From Arthrobacter sp. (GTDB lineage: Bacteria; Actinomycetota; Actinomycetes; Actinomycetales; Micrococcaceae), in contig JAPLAM010000063.1 of the NCBI GenBank assembly GCA_026393275.1, positions 1-32,362 on the forward strand: DNA of 32,362 bases, written 5' to 3'. Below the pieces are notes generated by a model. It saw only the letters and a program-made list of their open reading frames with translations, ran no database searches and was not told where the DNA came from. Position numbers and translations under genes: made by a program. Within the stretch, counting starts at the first letter, position 1, and each line of letters begins with the position of its first letter. Below are positions 8,801-15,550 of this stretch, in pieces.

Positions 8801-9322
8801 GCTGCGCAGCGGATCGCGGCGTCCCGTGTAGGAGAAGTGCGGCGCCGGTTCCTCGAGCTCGAACTGCAGGGCCAGCGGGACGCCGTTGGTGGATTTGGTA
8901 ATGCCCGGGCGGGCGAGCAGCGGGCTGAGGGCCTGCTCCCAATCGGGCAGGTCCAGTCCGGCGGGTTGGCGCGACAGCCGGGAGGATTCCGCCGGGGCCA
9001 GCAGCTGGACGCGGATCGCCGGATTGTCCTCGGCGGCAAACAGCAGGGCCGCGACGTGCTTGCAGTCCTTGCGGACCGGACAGCTGCAGACGCCGACGGT
9101 GCAGCTCCAGCCGCCGCCCTTCCGGACCAGCTTCGCCGTCGTCGAATACGGCACCGGCGCGCCGCCGCGGACCTTTCCCAGCATCAGCCCGGTGCCGGCG
9201 TCGAAGGACATCCCGGAAACCCGGCTGCCCATGGCGTAGGCGAGTCCGGCCGCTAGGGAACGGTCGTTAATCGCGGGAGTCTGTATTGCCAGTGCCGCAC
9301 TCTCGTCCGGATGGGATGGCAT
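5843..9322 (-). CDS. SWIM zinc-finger / SNF2-family DEAD-like ATPase (helicase-like)
   Basis: A 1159-residue SNF2 superfamily ATPase, expected to translocate on duplex nucleic acid in DNA repair or transcription recycling. Near the N-terminus is a SWIM zinc motif, C79-x-C81-x5-C87-x-H89. The motor follows: Walker A in ADDMGLGKT near residue 690, motif Ia VVAPTSVVGNW, the DEAQ box near 824 (bacterial SNF2 form of DEAH), ITGTPLENN, and the C-terminal RecA lobe with IFSQFTGFL and RTHRIGQ near 1110. Between Walker A and motif Ia is an unusual low-complexity linker ending in four GGAP repeats. The ATG at 9322 has only a poor ribosome site, so the exact start is less certain. It is convergent with the amine oxidase unit. 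Confidence 0.93.
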   Translation of the reverse strand: MPSHPDESAALAIQTPAINDRSLAAGLAYAMGSRVSGMSFDAGTGLMLGKVRGGAPVPYSTTAKLVRKGGGWSCTVGVCSCPVRKDCKHVAALLFAAEDNPAIRVQLLAPAESSRLSRQPAGLDLPDWEQALSPLLARPGITKSTNGVPLALQFELEEPAPHFSYTGRRDPLRSVRQLKARPVIMGAKGKWIRGDVSWNTLSYLNYRRECNEAHVEWMQEFLASHTALANRQHAGTAPWLGLNTYAGKNLWSLLAEAGKIGLALVHGRGNEPVRLAGEPAAVGLNLTRLGAEEADGGLALAPSITVDGAVVDPASVGTIGHPAHGIFVSSDAGGLPGVAPADAAITLAPLEGGLSDELLTFVTAGTTLHIPARDEGRFLTGFYPKLKQTARVTASDDSVELPTLAVPTLSVLANYGADHRVRLHWEWHYKAGTLVTAQPLWRHPGDHGYRDDAAEARILETVGQPWDVVPKLGESATGGWGTPRLAASAELSGLDTLAFTEEVLPRLRDLPEVSVDTAGDIADYREAEEAPVVAISTKATDSRDWFDLGIVITLEGQPVSFAALFSALASGQTRMLLPSGAYFSLDLPELHQLRALIDEARILQDNPGNKDAPLQISRFQAGLWDELAQLGIVDQQAAAWREAVGGLLEGGVNGLPLPSSLNAELRPYQLEGFNWLSFLYRHGLGGVLADDMGLGKTVQALALICAAKDAAGGPGQRAAGSDTAADVDAAPAAGGAPGGAPGGAPGGAPFLVVAPTSVVGNWQAETARFAPGLRVHAISETFAKSGSVPAEAMAGADVVITSYALFRIDYEAYASRTWAGLVLDEAQFVKNHQSKAYQCARKLPAEFKLAITGTPLENNLMEFWALTSIVAPGLFSSPKRFAEYYQKPVEKNGDRAQLDKLRRRVRPLMMRRTKEQVIHDLPPKQEQILEVVLNPRHQKVYQTHLQRERQKILGLIEDVNKNRFTIFQSLTLLRQLSLDPSLIDPSLSGVRSSKLDVLFEQLQDLVAEGHRALIFSQFTGFLGKVRERLIEENIEFCYLDGSTRNRTDVVNEFKDGAAPVFLISLKAGGFGLNLTEADYVFLLDPWWNPASEAQAVDRTHRIGQSRNVMVYRLVAKDTIEEKVMALKAKKSQLFADVMSGDALSGGALTADDLAGLFND
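7077..7124. repeat. Four tandem 12-bp repeats inside the SNF2 gene
   Basis: The plus strand reads four 12-base units of the form GGGGCNCCGCCA in direct succession. On the coding strand they give GGAP four times in the linker between helicase motifs I and Ia. The unit length keeps frame, so copy number could change without breaking the gene. Confidence 0.85.
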
Positions 9323-9485
9323 GTGGGCACTACTTTCAGCGGTTGGTCATCTGATCCATCTTAGCGAGCCCGGCGGGCCCCAGAAACTTCGCCTGACGTT
9401 CACTTCCCGCTCGGACCCTCCGGGTCGCGGCAGCCCTACCGTGGAAGGGAACGGAGCACCACCCGCCACCACTGTGAGGATTCCC

Positions 9486-10397
9486 ATGAGCAGCAGCCTG
9501 ACCTCGAGCCCGACCGCCACCGAACACGCCCCGGTCCTGACCAAGGAGAGCCTGCACGGCGGCAACGTGGACGTCGTGGACGCGAATGTGGACGTGGTCA
9601 ACGCCATGTACGCGGAATTGCTCGACACGGACGAAATCGCACCGAACGCCCTGCGCAGCTACTACGTGGACTTTTACCTCACGCAGGCGCTCGGCGGCGG
9701 CTTCGCCCAGTACGTCTTCACGGTGCCGGAGCGCGAGGAGATCGACAACTACGTCCGCGAAGGACTTGCCGGCATGGGCGCCACCGCGCACCTGGACCTG
9801 TTCAACCGCAGCGTGGCAGCCTTCGACTCGCTCTCGGACGAGGAGGCCGACGCCTACCTCGACGCGGATGCCGAGCTGGGCTTCGACGACGACGCCGACG
9901 GTACCGGCGGCACCGACGCGGAGGTACCGGAGGCGGTCCGGCTCCTGGAACAGCTGGACGACGCATTCGAACCGCTGCTGGAAACCGAGAATATCGTCGC
10001 GCTCAACGCGGCCTGGCTCCGCAGCCAGCCGGACCTGCTGGTCCTGGACGCGGACGAACTCGACCGGCACATCCACGAACGGGTGTCCCGCATCCCCAAC
10101 CTGGCCGAGCGCCAGGCGGAGGCAGCCGAAGAGGAACTCAGGAGCGCTCCCGAGTTTGAACTGATCATCCGGGAGCTGTGCGAGGTGGCCGGCCAGACCC
10201 TGGTAAAGATCACCATGGGCGACCCGAATTACGACCACAACGGCGAACGGGTCCTGGCGTGGCACTTCACCACGGACCAGGGCGAGTTCCTGATGGTGGA
10301 GGACGACGAGGAAGCCTACATGATCCACCCGGAGACCCGCGAGATCGTCGCCGCCGTCGAGTTCGAGTTCGACGCCGACGACGACGCCGACTTCTAG
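9486..10397 (+). CDS. DMP19/DUF4375-like acidic protein of unknown function
   Basis: A 303-residue, very acidic protein. ATG 9486 is preferred over the earlier in-frame start at 9321 because TGAGGA precedes it and the upstream part reads as divergent promoter DNA. The segment SYYVDFYLTQALGGGFAQYV (about residues 58-77) resembles the conserved core of DMP19-like (DUF4375) proteins, where a GGF-QY motif is typical. An Asp/Glu-rich stretch follows near residues 118-148, and the C-terminus holds a small strand-rich domain and ends in a run of Asp. Some DMP19 relatives mimic DNA charge, which would suit the acidity, but that role is inference. It is divergent from the SNF2 gene. Confidence 0.65.
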   Translation: MSSSLTSSPTATEHAPVLTKESLHGGNVDVVDANVDVVNAMYAELLDTDEIAPNALRSYYVDFYLTQALGGGFAQYVFTVPEREEIDNYVREGLAGMGATAHLDLFNRSVAAFDSLSDEEADAYLDADAELGFDDDADGTGGTDAEVPEAVRLLEQLDDAFEPLLETENIVALNAAWLRSQPDLLVLDADELDRHIHERVSRIPNLAERQAEAAEEELRSAPEFELIIRELCEVAGQTLVKITMGDPNYDHNGERVLAWHFTTDQGEFLMVEDDEEAYMIHPETREIVAAVEFEFDADDDADF

Positions 10398-10443
10398 CAG
10401 CCTCCGGCGGCTTCTAGTAGCCCCCCGACGGCTTCTAGTAGCC
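10391..10443. repeat. Three tandem copies of a stop-codon-bearing segment between convergent genes
   Basis: CTTCTAGYAGCC occurs at 10391, 10411 and 10432, with periods of 20 and 21 bases and similar GC-rich spacers. The first copy carries the TAG stop of the DMP19-like gene (10395-10397). The third carries the CTA that is the minus-strand stop of the lipoprotein gene (10435-10437). Each copy therefore contains CTAG, which can stop frames from both directions. Confidence 0.8.
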
Positions 10444-11001
10444 GCCGACGGCGGCGGGCTTGATCATGTCGCCGGCAGGGTTCACGAGGTACCAGACGCC
10501 GCCAACGCCCTGGCCCGCGATGTCACCGGGGGCGTGGTCCTTGGCGAAGTGGTACGCCGGCATCCCGTTGATGGTCACCTGCTTCTTGCCGTCGGGGGTA
10601 GCGATGGTGCCCACCTTGGCGGTGACCCCGTCCGCTGCGGGCGTGGCAGAACCGGTCAGCACCGGCGGCCACACGGCAGCGCAGGAACCCGTGCAGGCGC
10701 TCGTGCCGGCGTCCTTCTTGTCCTGGGCGAACACGTAGACGCTCATGCCCTGGGCGTCCACGATCGCCTGCCCGGCGGTGGTCGCGGCGGTCTTGAGATC
10801 GGCGGCCTGCGCGGGGACGGCGGACCCGCTGGCCTCCGTCGCCGACGTCATCGGCGCGGAGGAAGCGGGCGCTACAGTGGCGGAGGATTCCGTCGTCGGG
10901 GCGGGGGACGCCGTCGTCGTTGTCCCGCTGCCCCCAGCGCAGCCGGAAACGACGAGCGCGAGGGCAAGCGCGGACAGTGTGGCGCCGAAGTGCTTACTCA
11001 T
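10435..11001 (-). CDS. Secreted lipoprotein with Yx(F/W/Y)xxD repeats (PF03640-type)
   Basis: A 188-residue lipoprotein. The signal peptide runs to the lipobox VSGC (Cys21), so it should be lipid-anchored outside the membrane. A Thr/Ser/Ala-rich spacer follows (about 24-65). The C-terminal half has two diagnostic motifs of the predicted secreted-repeat family: VYVFAQD and AYHFAKD, plus a CTGSCAAVWPP loop. Function is unknown; relatives are surface proteins sometimes linked to stress or redox. ATG 11001 follows AAGGAG. It is divergent from an ECF sigma gene, which often controls such neighbours. Confidence 0.85.
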   Translation of the reverse strand: MSKHFGATLSALALALVVSGCAGGSGTTTTASPAPTTESSATVAPASSAPMTSATEASGSAVPAQAADLKTAATTAGQAIVDAQGMSVYVFAQDKKDAGTSACTGSCAAVWPPVLTGSATPAADGVTAKVGTIATPDGKKQVTINGMPAYHFAKDHAPGDIAGQGVGGVWYLVNPAGDMIKPAAVGGY

Positions 11002-11153
11002 TTTTGGCTCCTTGGCTGGATGCCGGCCATCTCGCTGTCCGGCTAGCTGATACGACGCCGTCGGGTGAAGAATGGTTCACGGGCGGACCGTTGAACTTTT
11101 GCGCCAACGTGTACGTCCTAGTGGGCAGCAGGACCAGGCCCGGGAGGTGCCGC

Positions 11154-11654
11154 ATGCCGCTGGATGAGGACGTGGTGGCCGCGATTTACCGCGACCACGG
11201 GGCGGCCCTGCGGCGGTTTGTCCTGGGCGCCTGCCACGACCCGCAGGTGGCGGACGACGTCGTGCAGGAAACGGTGCTGCGGGTGTGGCAGCAGGCGCCG
11301 CAGATCACCGGCAGCCTGCGCAGCTACCTGTTCCGGACGGCCCGGAACATCATGATCGACAACTACCGCAAGGCCCAGCGCCGGCCGCACGAAGCGACGG
11401 AGCGCGAACTGCCCGATCCTGTCGGCGGCGCCGAACGGGTCGATGAACTGCTCAACAGGGTCCTGATGGAGGAGGCCCTGCTGCGCCTCAGCGCCGAGCA
11501 TCGGGACGTGCTGGTGGCCCTCCACTACCGCCGCCTCACCGTCCGGGAGGCCTCGGTGCAGTTGAACATTCCTGCCGGCACGGTGAAGTCCCGGGCCTTT
11601 TACGCCGTCCGGGCCCTGCGGACCATCCTGGACGAAATGGGGGTGCAGCGGTGA
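11154..11654 (+). CDS. ECF (extracytoplasmic function) RNA polymerase sigma factor
   Basis: A 166-residue group 4 sigma factor. Region 2 is visible at about residues 8-70 (IYRDHGAALRRFVLG, then DDVVQETVLRVWQ and the SYLFRTARNIMIDNYRK segment), and region 4 at about 110-160 (LSAEHRDVLVALHYRRLTVR, then a GTVKSRAFYAVRALR recognition helix). The frame is open upstream, but ATG 11154 is preferred because GGAGG stands just before it. The stop overlaps the start of the anti-sigma gene in GTGA, so the two are translationally coupled. An imperfect inverted repeat, GTGAA-N6-TTCAC at 11065-11080, lies in the shared upstream region with the lipoprotein gene; its role is unknown. Confidence 0.92.
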   Translation: MPLDEDVVAAIYRDHGAALRRFVLGACHDPQVADDVVQETVLRVWQQAPQITGSLRSYLFRTARNIMIDNYRKAQRRPHEATERELPDPVGGAERVDELLNRVLMEEALLRLSAEHRDVLVALHYRRLTVREASVQLNIPAGTVKSRAFYAVRALRTILDEMGVQR

Positions 11655-12310
11655 GCGGAACAGAACTCCACCAGCTCCTTGGCGCGTACCTGCTTGGTGG
11701 CCTGGAGCCGGACGAGGCCGCGGCGTTCGACCGGCACCTGGCCGAGTGCCGGGTCTGCCGGGCCGAGCTCGACGACCTGGCCAGCCTGCCCGCGCTGCTC
11801 GACGCGCTCCCCGTGCCCGACGCCGTGGCGCTGACCACGCCCGCGCGGCCCGCCCCGCCAGCGCTGCTCCCTCGCGGGCTGCTGGCCGCACTTGCCGCGC
11901 GACGCCGCCGGGGCCGGCTGTTTTGGTCCGCGGCGCTGGCGGCGGTCGCCGCGGCCAGCCTGGCAATCGGTGCCCTGGCCGGTCCGCTGCTGGCGCAGCA
12001 CGCCGGGCCGGATGCCAGTTACTCGGTTGCGGCCGCCAACGGCCCGCGGTTCACCGTGGACCTCGTGAAGAAGACGTGGGGCACCGAGCTAGCCGTCGAC
12101 GGAAACAGCATGCCGGTGGACGGCACCCTCTCGCTCTGGGTCAAGGGCCGCGACGGCGGCGAGGACCGGGCGTGTGCGTGGACCGCCACGCCGAGCGGCA
12201 AGGTGCGCATCACGGGCGCCACCCCGCTGCAACTGGCCAGCATCGGCAGCATCGAGATGCGCAACAGCCGGCAGCAGACGGTCGCGGTCATCACCGTTCC
12301 GCAGCCCTAG
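11651..12310 (+). CDS. Membrane anti-sigma factor with zinc-binding N-terminal domain (RskA-like)
   Basis: A 219-residue protein beginning at GTG 11651, overlapping the sigma factor stop by four bases. The N-terminal anti-sigma domain carries the zinc motif H29-x3-C33-x2-C36 in DRHLAECRVC. A basic stretch (ARRRRGR) precedes a single transmembrane helix at about residues 90-112. The C-terminal extracytoplasmic half (about 113-219) resembles the RskA C-terminal domain. It should hold the sigma factor inactive until a signal outside triggers release, typically by proteolysis. The signal is unknown; the divergent lipoprotein is the nearest candidate target or partner. Confidence 0.88.
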   Translation: MSGTELHQLLGAYLLGGLEPDEAAAFDRHLAECRVCRAELDDLASLPALLDALPVPDAVALTTPARPAPPALLPRGLLAALAARRRRGRLFWSAALAAVAAASLAIGALAGPLLAQHAGPDASYSVAAANGPRFTVDLVKKTWGTELAVDGNSMPVDGTLSLWVKGRDGGEDRACAWTATPSGKVRITGATPLQLASIGSIEMRNSRQQTVAVITVPQP

Positions 12311-12360
12311 GGGCGGCGGGTTTCGGAGCGGGTACCCATAGACGCCGGTCCGACGCGCCC

Positions 12361-13179
12361 CTACATCCGGGCGAGCCGGGCCCGAACGGCCATGAAGATG
12401 CCGTAGCAGATCAGGCCCGCGCCGACGGCGGCCAGCATGTAGACACCCAGCGGCTGCTCACGCAAAGCCTTGAGCCCGCCGTCGAGCCCGGTTGACTCCG
12501 TCGGGTCTGCCTTCACGGTGGCAATAACGATCAGCAGCCCCGTCAGCAACAGGGCCACACCCTTGGCGGCGTATCCGGCGATCCCGGTGACGGTCACCGC
12601 GGTACGGGCATGCTCGTTGGAGGGCATCCCCAAGTACTTGATGAACGATTTCCTGAAGCCCCGAATGGCGTAGGCGACCCCGGTCACTGCGACCGCTACG
12701 CCGATCAGAATCAGCAGGAGAGTACCCCCGGGCGCCTTCATGAGCTGCAGGGTGAGGTCGCTCGTGGACCGGCGCTGGTCCGACCGGGTGCCGATGGCGA
12801 CGGACGCCAGCGTCAGAGCAAACCCGGCGTAGACCACCGCCTGCAACGCGGCCTTGAGTTTCTTGCCGACCTTCTTCTTCGTAGGCAGGTGCTCGAAATC
12901 GAAGACGGCATCGCTGGCCTGCCAGATCGCTAGGGCCACGCAGGCGGCGAAAGCGCTCCAGAGCAGGATGGGGCCGGCCGGCTGGGCGGCCAGTTCCGCG
13001 ACGGCGCCGCTGAAATCGGCCTGGCCCTGGCCGCCCATGGCCAGCCTGATGGCGACGAGCCCGATGAGGAAGTGCAGCACGCCGGAGACCGCGAACCCGG
13101 CGCGGGCCGCGATTTCAAGCGGCTTGGAATTCGTGACGTCCTCGGCGACTTCCGCGACGTCCTTGAGTTGTTTTTTAAT
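12361..13179 (-). CDS. DUF1206 membrane protein, probable ATT start codon
   Basis: A six-helix integral membrane protein (three repeated two-helix units) of the DUF1206 family, function unknown. The first ordinary start, GTG 13080, would cut into the first conserved helix, because the in-frame codons upstream encode SKPLEIAARAGFAVSGVLHF, the usual DUF1206 opening. Between that segment and an in-frame TGA inside trmB there is no ATG, GTG or TTG. The best start is ATT at 13179-13177, seven bases after GAGG, giving 272 residues and overlapping the trmB stop by one base (ATTAA). An assembly error or recent ATG-to-ATT change is the alternative. Downstream of trmB on the same strand, so probably co-transcribed. 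Confidence 0.8.
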   Translation of the reverse strand: MKKQLKDVAEVAEDVTNSKPLEIAARAGFAVSGVLHFLIGLVAIRLAMGGQGQADFSGAVAELAAQPAGPILLWSAFAACVALAIWQASDAVFDFEHLPTKKKVGKKLKAALQAVVYAGFALTLASVAIGTRSDQRRSTSDLTLQLMKAPGGTLLLILIGVAVAVTGVAYAIRGFRKSFIKYLGMPSNEHARTAVTVTGIAGYAAKGVALLLTGLLIVIATVKADPTESTGLDGGLKALREQPLGVYMLAAVGAGLICYGIFMAVRARLARM

Positions 13180-14149
13180 CGTCCGACCTCGCGTCTCCCA
13201 GCTCGTCCGCTGAGGGATGTTCCGCGCTGCGGCGCCGGTAGCAGAGATCGAAAATCAGTCGCCCGGCTTCGTGGGCCTTGTTCTCAAAGCTTGTCAGGAT
13301 CCGTCCCTCAAACCGGGGGGCCCAGCCGCCGACCTCGTCAACACCTTCGTTGGGGCCGGTGTGCTCGGTGCTGACCGGTGCGCGGCCTTCCTTAACCGGA
13401 GCGCCGCCGACCACCGACTCCACGCCGGACTCCCAGACCTGGGTCAGGGGGCTGTCGTCGCCGCTGCGCTCGCCCTCATAGGTGTTTTCGAAGTCGGCCG
13501 AGCCGGCCAGGACCTCCCGGACGTGCACCGCGTAGTTGGACCAATCGGTCGCGATCCGCCAGAGGCCGCCGGGCTTAAGGGCCCGGGCTGCGAGGTCCGC
13601 GAAGGCCGGCTGGATGAGGCGCCGTTTGTGGTGCCGCGACTTGTGCCACGGATCGGGGAAGAAGACCCAAAGCTCAGTTACCGACCCTTCCGGGAGCATG
13701 GTGGCCAGCACCTCGGGGGCGTTGGCCTCCACCACCCGGACGTTGCTCAGCCCGCGGCTGTTGATCTTGATGAGGGTGTTGGCCAGGCCCGGGGTGTAGA
13801 CCTCCACGGCCAGGAAGTCCGTGTCCGGATTCTGCTCGGCTGCGTGGCAGACGGCATCGCCGAGCCCTGAACCGATCTCCACGATCAACGGTGCCTTCCG
13901 GCCAAACTCCGCCTCGGCGTCGAAGACGTAATCGGGGTGCACCGAGGTGTTGGCGATATGCCGCGGGACCTCGACCGCCCACCGATCCGAGTGCTCTTCC
14001 CACGCGGCCTGGCGTCGGCCCTGCAAGCGGGTGCCGCGGCGCACGAAGCTGACCGGCCGCCCGCCGTAGGTGCCGAAGGATGCCTGGCTGCCGGGCGTGA
14101 CCGCGCGGGGGGACTGCGGCGGCTGGGGGGATTCTGGGGCTTCACTCAT
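13175..14149 (-). CDS. trmB: tRNA (guanine-N7-)-methyltransferase TrmB
   Basis: A SAM-dependent enzyme that methylates G46 of tRNA to m7G. The frame is open far upstream through the opposite-strand transporter, but family resemblance begins just after ATG 14149. The SAM loop is VEIGSGLGDAV and the family motif FFPDPWHKSRHHKRRLIQ holds catalytic and tRNA-contact residues. The end GRILTSFENKAHEAGR matches the family C-terminus. At 324 residues it is longer than E. coli TrmB (239), owing to a Pro-rich N-terminal extension and an insertion of about 50 residues before the final motif. TATTCT ends seven bases before ATG, suggesting a leaderless transcript. DUF1206 follows with a one-base overlap. 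Confidence 0.93.
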   Translation of the reverse strand: MSEAPESPQPPQSPRAVTPGSQASFGTYGGRPVSFVRRGTRLQGRRQAAWEEHSDRWAVEVPRHIANTSVHPDYVFDAEAEFGRKAPLIVEIGSGLGDAVCHAAEQNPDTDFLAVEVYTPGLANTLIKINSRGLSNVRVVEANAPEVLATMLPEGSVTELWVFFPDPWHKSRHHKRRLIQPAFADLAARALKPGGLWRIATDWSNYAVHVREVLAGSADFENTYEGERSGDDSPLTQVWESGVESVVGGAPVKEGRAPVSTEHTGPNEGVDEVGGWAPRFEGRILTSFENKAHEAGRLIFDLCYRRRSAEHPSADELGDARSDD

Positions 14150-14156
14150 CACCTCC

Positions 14157-14215
14157 AGAATAGTGGAGTTCGCGGGCGACGCCTGGATTGGGAGTCGGCG
14201 GCGGCCTGCCACAAT
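14157..14215. promoter_or_regulatory. Divergent, probably leaderless promoters of trmB and the CynX-like transporter
   Basis: On the minus strand TATTCT (14162-14157) ends seven bases before the trmB ATG. On the plus strand CACAAT (14210-14215) ends six bases before the transporter GTG at 14222. In actinobacteria a TANNNT -10 box at this distance places the transcript start on the first base of the start codon. The second box deviates at its first base. Confidence 0.45.
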
Positions 14216-14221
14216 GGGTCC

Positions 14222-15523
14222 GTGACGAGACCACAAAACGCGCCGGGACCTGTCCGGACCGCCGTAGGAACCGCCCCGGACCCCTTCGTGGACGCTGAGA
14301 TCGACGCCATTCCGGCCGCCGCGCCCACCGCCGCCGGCAGCCGCCGTGCGCTGGTTTACCTCGGGGTGTGCCTGGTGCTGATCGGGCTGAACCTCCGCAC
14401 CGTCTTCTCCAGCTTCGCCGCGGTACTTCCGGAGGTGACCGCCGACGCCGGCCTTCCGGGCTGGGCGGTGGTGGCGCTGACCACCGCGCCGGTGACCCTG
14501 CTTGGCGTGTTTGCCCCTCTCGCGCCGCGGCTGGCCCGCCGGTTCGGGGCCGAACGGGTGCTGCTCGGCGCCATGGCGGTGCTGACCCTGGGGCTGCTGC
14601 TGCGCCCGGTCGACGCCCCCGGTGTGGGCCATTTGCCTGCGCTGCTGGCCGGCACGGCAGCCTGCGGGGCGGCGATTTCGTTCTGCAACGTCCTGCTTCC
14701 GGGCCTGGTGAAGCGCGACTTCCCGCACCGTCTGGGGCTCATGGGCGGCCTCTACACCACGGCGATCTGCGCTTCCGCGGCCCTCGGGGCCGGCTTCACC
14801 TACCCGCTGTTCAGCGCGACCGGGCAATGGACGGCGGCGCTGTGGTTCTGGGCGCTGCCCGCCGGCGTCGTCGTGCTGCTTTTCCTGCCGCTGGCCGTCC
14901 GGCAGCGCCATGGGCGGCAGCACGGAACCGCCGACGGGGTCAACGTCTGGCGCTCCGCCATCGCATGGCAGGTGACCGGGTTCATGGTGCTTCAGGCGAT
15001 GATGTCCTTCAGCGTCTTTGCCTGGCTGGCGCCGATCCTCCGCGAACGCGGGGTGGACGGCGGCACAGCGGGCCTGATCGTCTCCGCCTCGATCGTGCTG
15101 CAGATGCTCGGCTCGTTGTTTGCCCCCGCCCTGGCCGCCCGGCTCCGGGACCAGCGCGCCATCAACGTGACGGTAGCGCTGATGACCGGGGGCGGCTTCG
15201 CCTTGAGTATCTTCGGACCCCTGGACCTGATCTGGGTGTGGACCGGGCTGCTGGGACTGGGCCAGGGCAGCCTGACGGCGGTGGCGCTGACCATGATCAT
15301 GCTGCGCACCCGCGACGGCCATACCGCCGCGCACCTCTCCGGCATGATGCAGGGGGTGGGCTACGGCGTCGGTTCGGTGGGAACCCTGCTGGTCGGGCAG
15401 CTGCACCAGGCCACGGGATCCTTCGCCGCGGCGGGCATGCTCTTCCTGGCGGTCGGTTCCCTCGCCGCGGTGTTTGGCTACCGGGCGGGCAAGGACCGCT
15501 ACATCGGAGCCCTACCCAACTGA
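14222..15523 (+). CDS. MFS transporter of the CynX/NimT type
   Basis: A 433-residue, twelve-helix major facilitator protein. It starts at GTG 14222, where the upstream -10-like box ends six bases away; the open frame further upstream belongs to the reverse of trmB. After a Pro/Ala-rich cytoplasmic head (about 1-38), helix 1 carries LVLIGLNLRTVFSSFAAVLP, the conserved opening of the cyanate/2-nitroimidazole transporter group, followed by LARRFGAERVLLG as the loop 2-3 motif. The central loop lies near residues 215-240. Substrate cannot be told from sequence; the group exports or imports small anionic or nitro compounds. Confidence 0.85.
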   Translation: MTRPQNAPGPVRTAVGTAPDPFVDAEIDAIPAAAPTAAGSRRALVYLGVCLVLIGLNLRTVFSSFAAVLPEVTADAGLPGWAVVALTTAPVTLLGVFAPLAPRLARRFGAERVLLGAMAVLTLGLLLRPVDAPGVGHLPALLAGTAACGAAISFCNVLLPGLVKRDFPHRLGLMGGLYTTAICASAALGAGFTYPLFSATGQWTAALWFWALPAGVVVLLFLPLAVRQRHGRQHGTADGVNVWRSAIAWQVTGFMVLQAMMSFSVFAWLAPILRERGVDGGTAGLIVSASIVLQMLGSLFAPALAARLRDQRAINVTVALMTGGGFALSIFGPLDLIWVWTGLLGLGQGSLTAVALTMIMLRTRDGHTAAHLSGMMQGVGYGVGSVGTLLVGQLHQATGSFAAAGMLFLAVGSLAAVFGYRAGKDRYIGALPN

Positions 15524-15550
15524 CTCGCAAAAGGTGGCGCCGGCTGTGGC

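Noticed and set aside
11118..11966. Minus-strand open frame across the sigma/anti-sigma pair
   Set aside because: Arg/Gly/Pro-rich antisense shadow with no resemblance to a protein family.
14150..15406. Upstream extension of the trmB frame to over 740 residues
   Set aside because: It runs opposite the CynX-like transporter, is low-complexity Gly/Arg/Gln and shows no family resemblance; TrmB similarity starts at ATG 14149.
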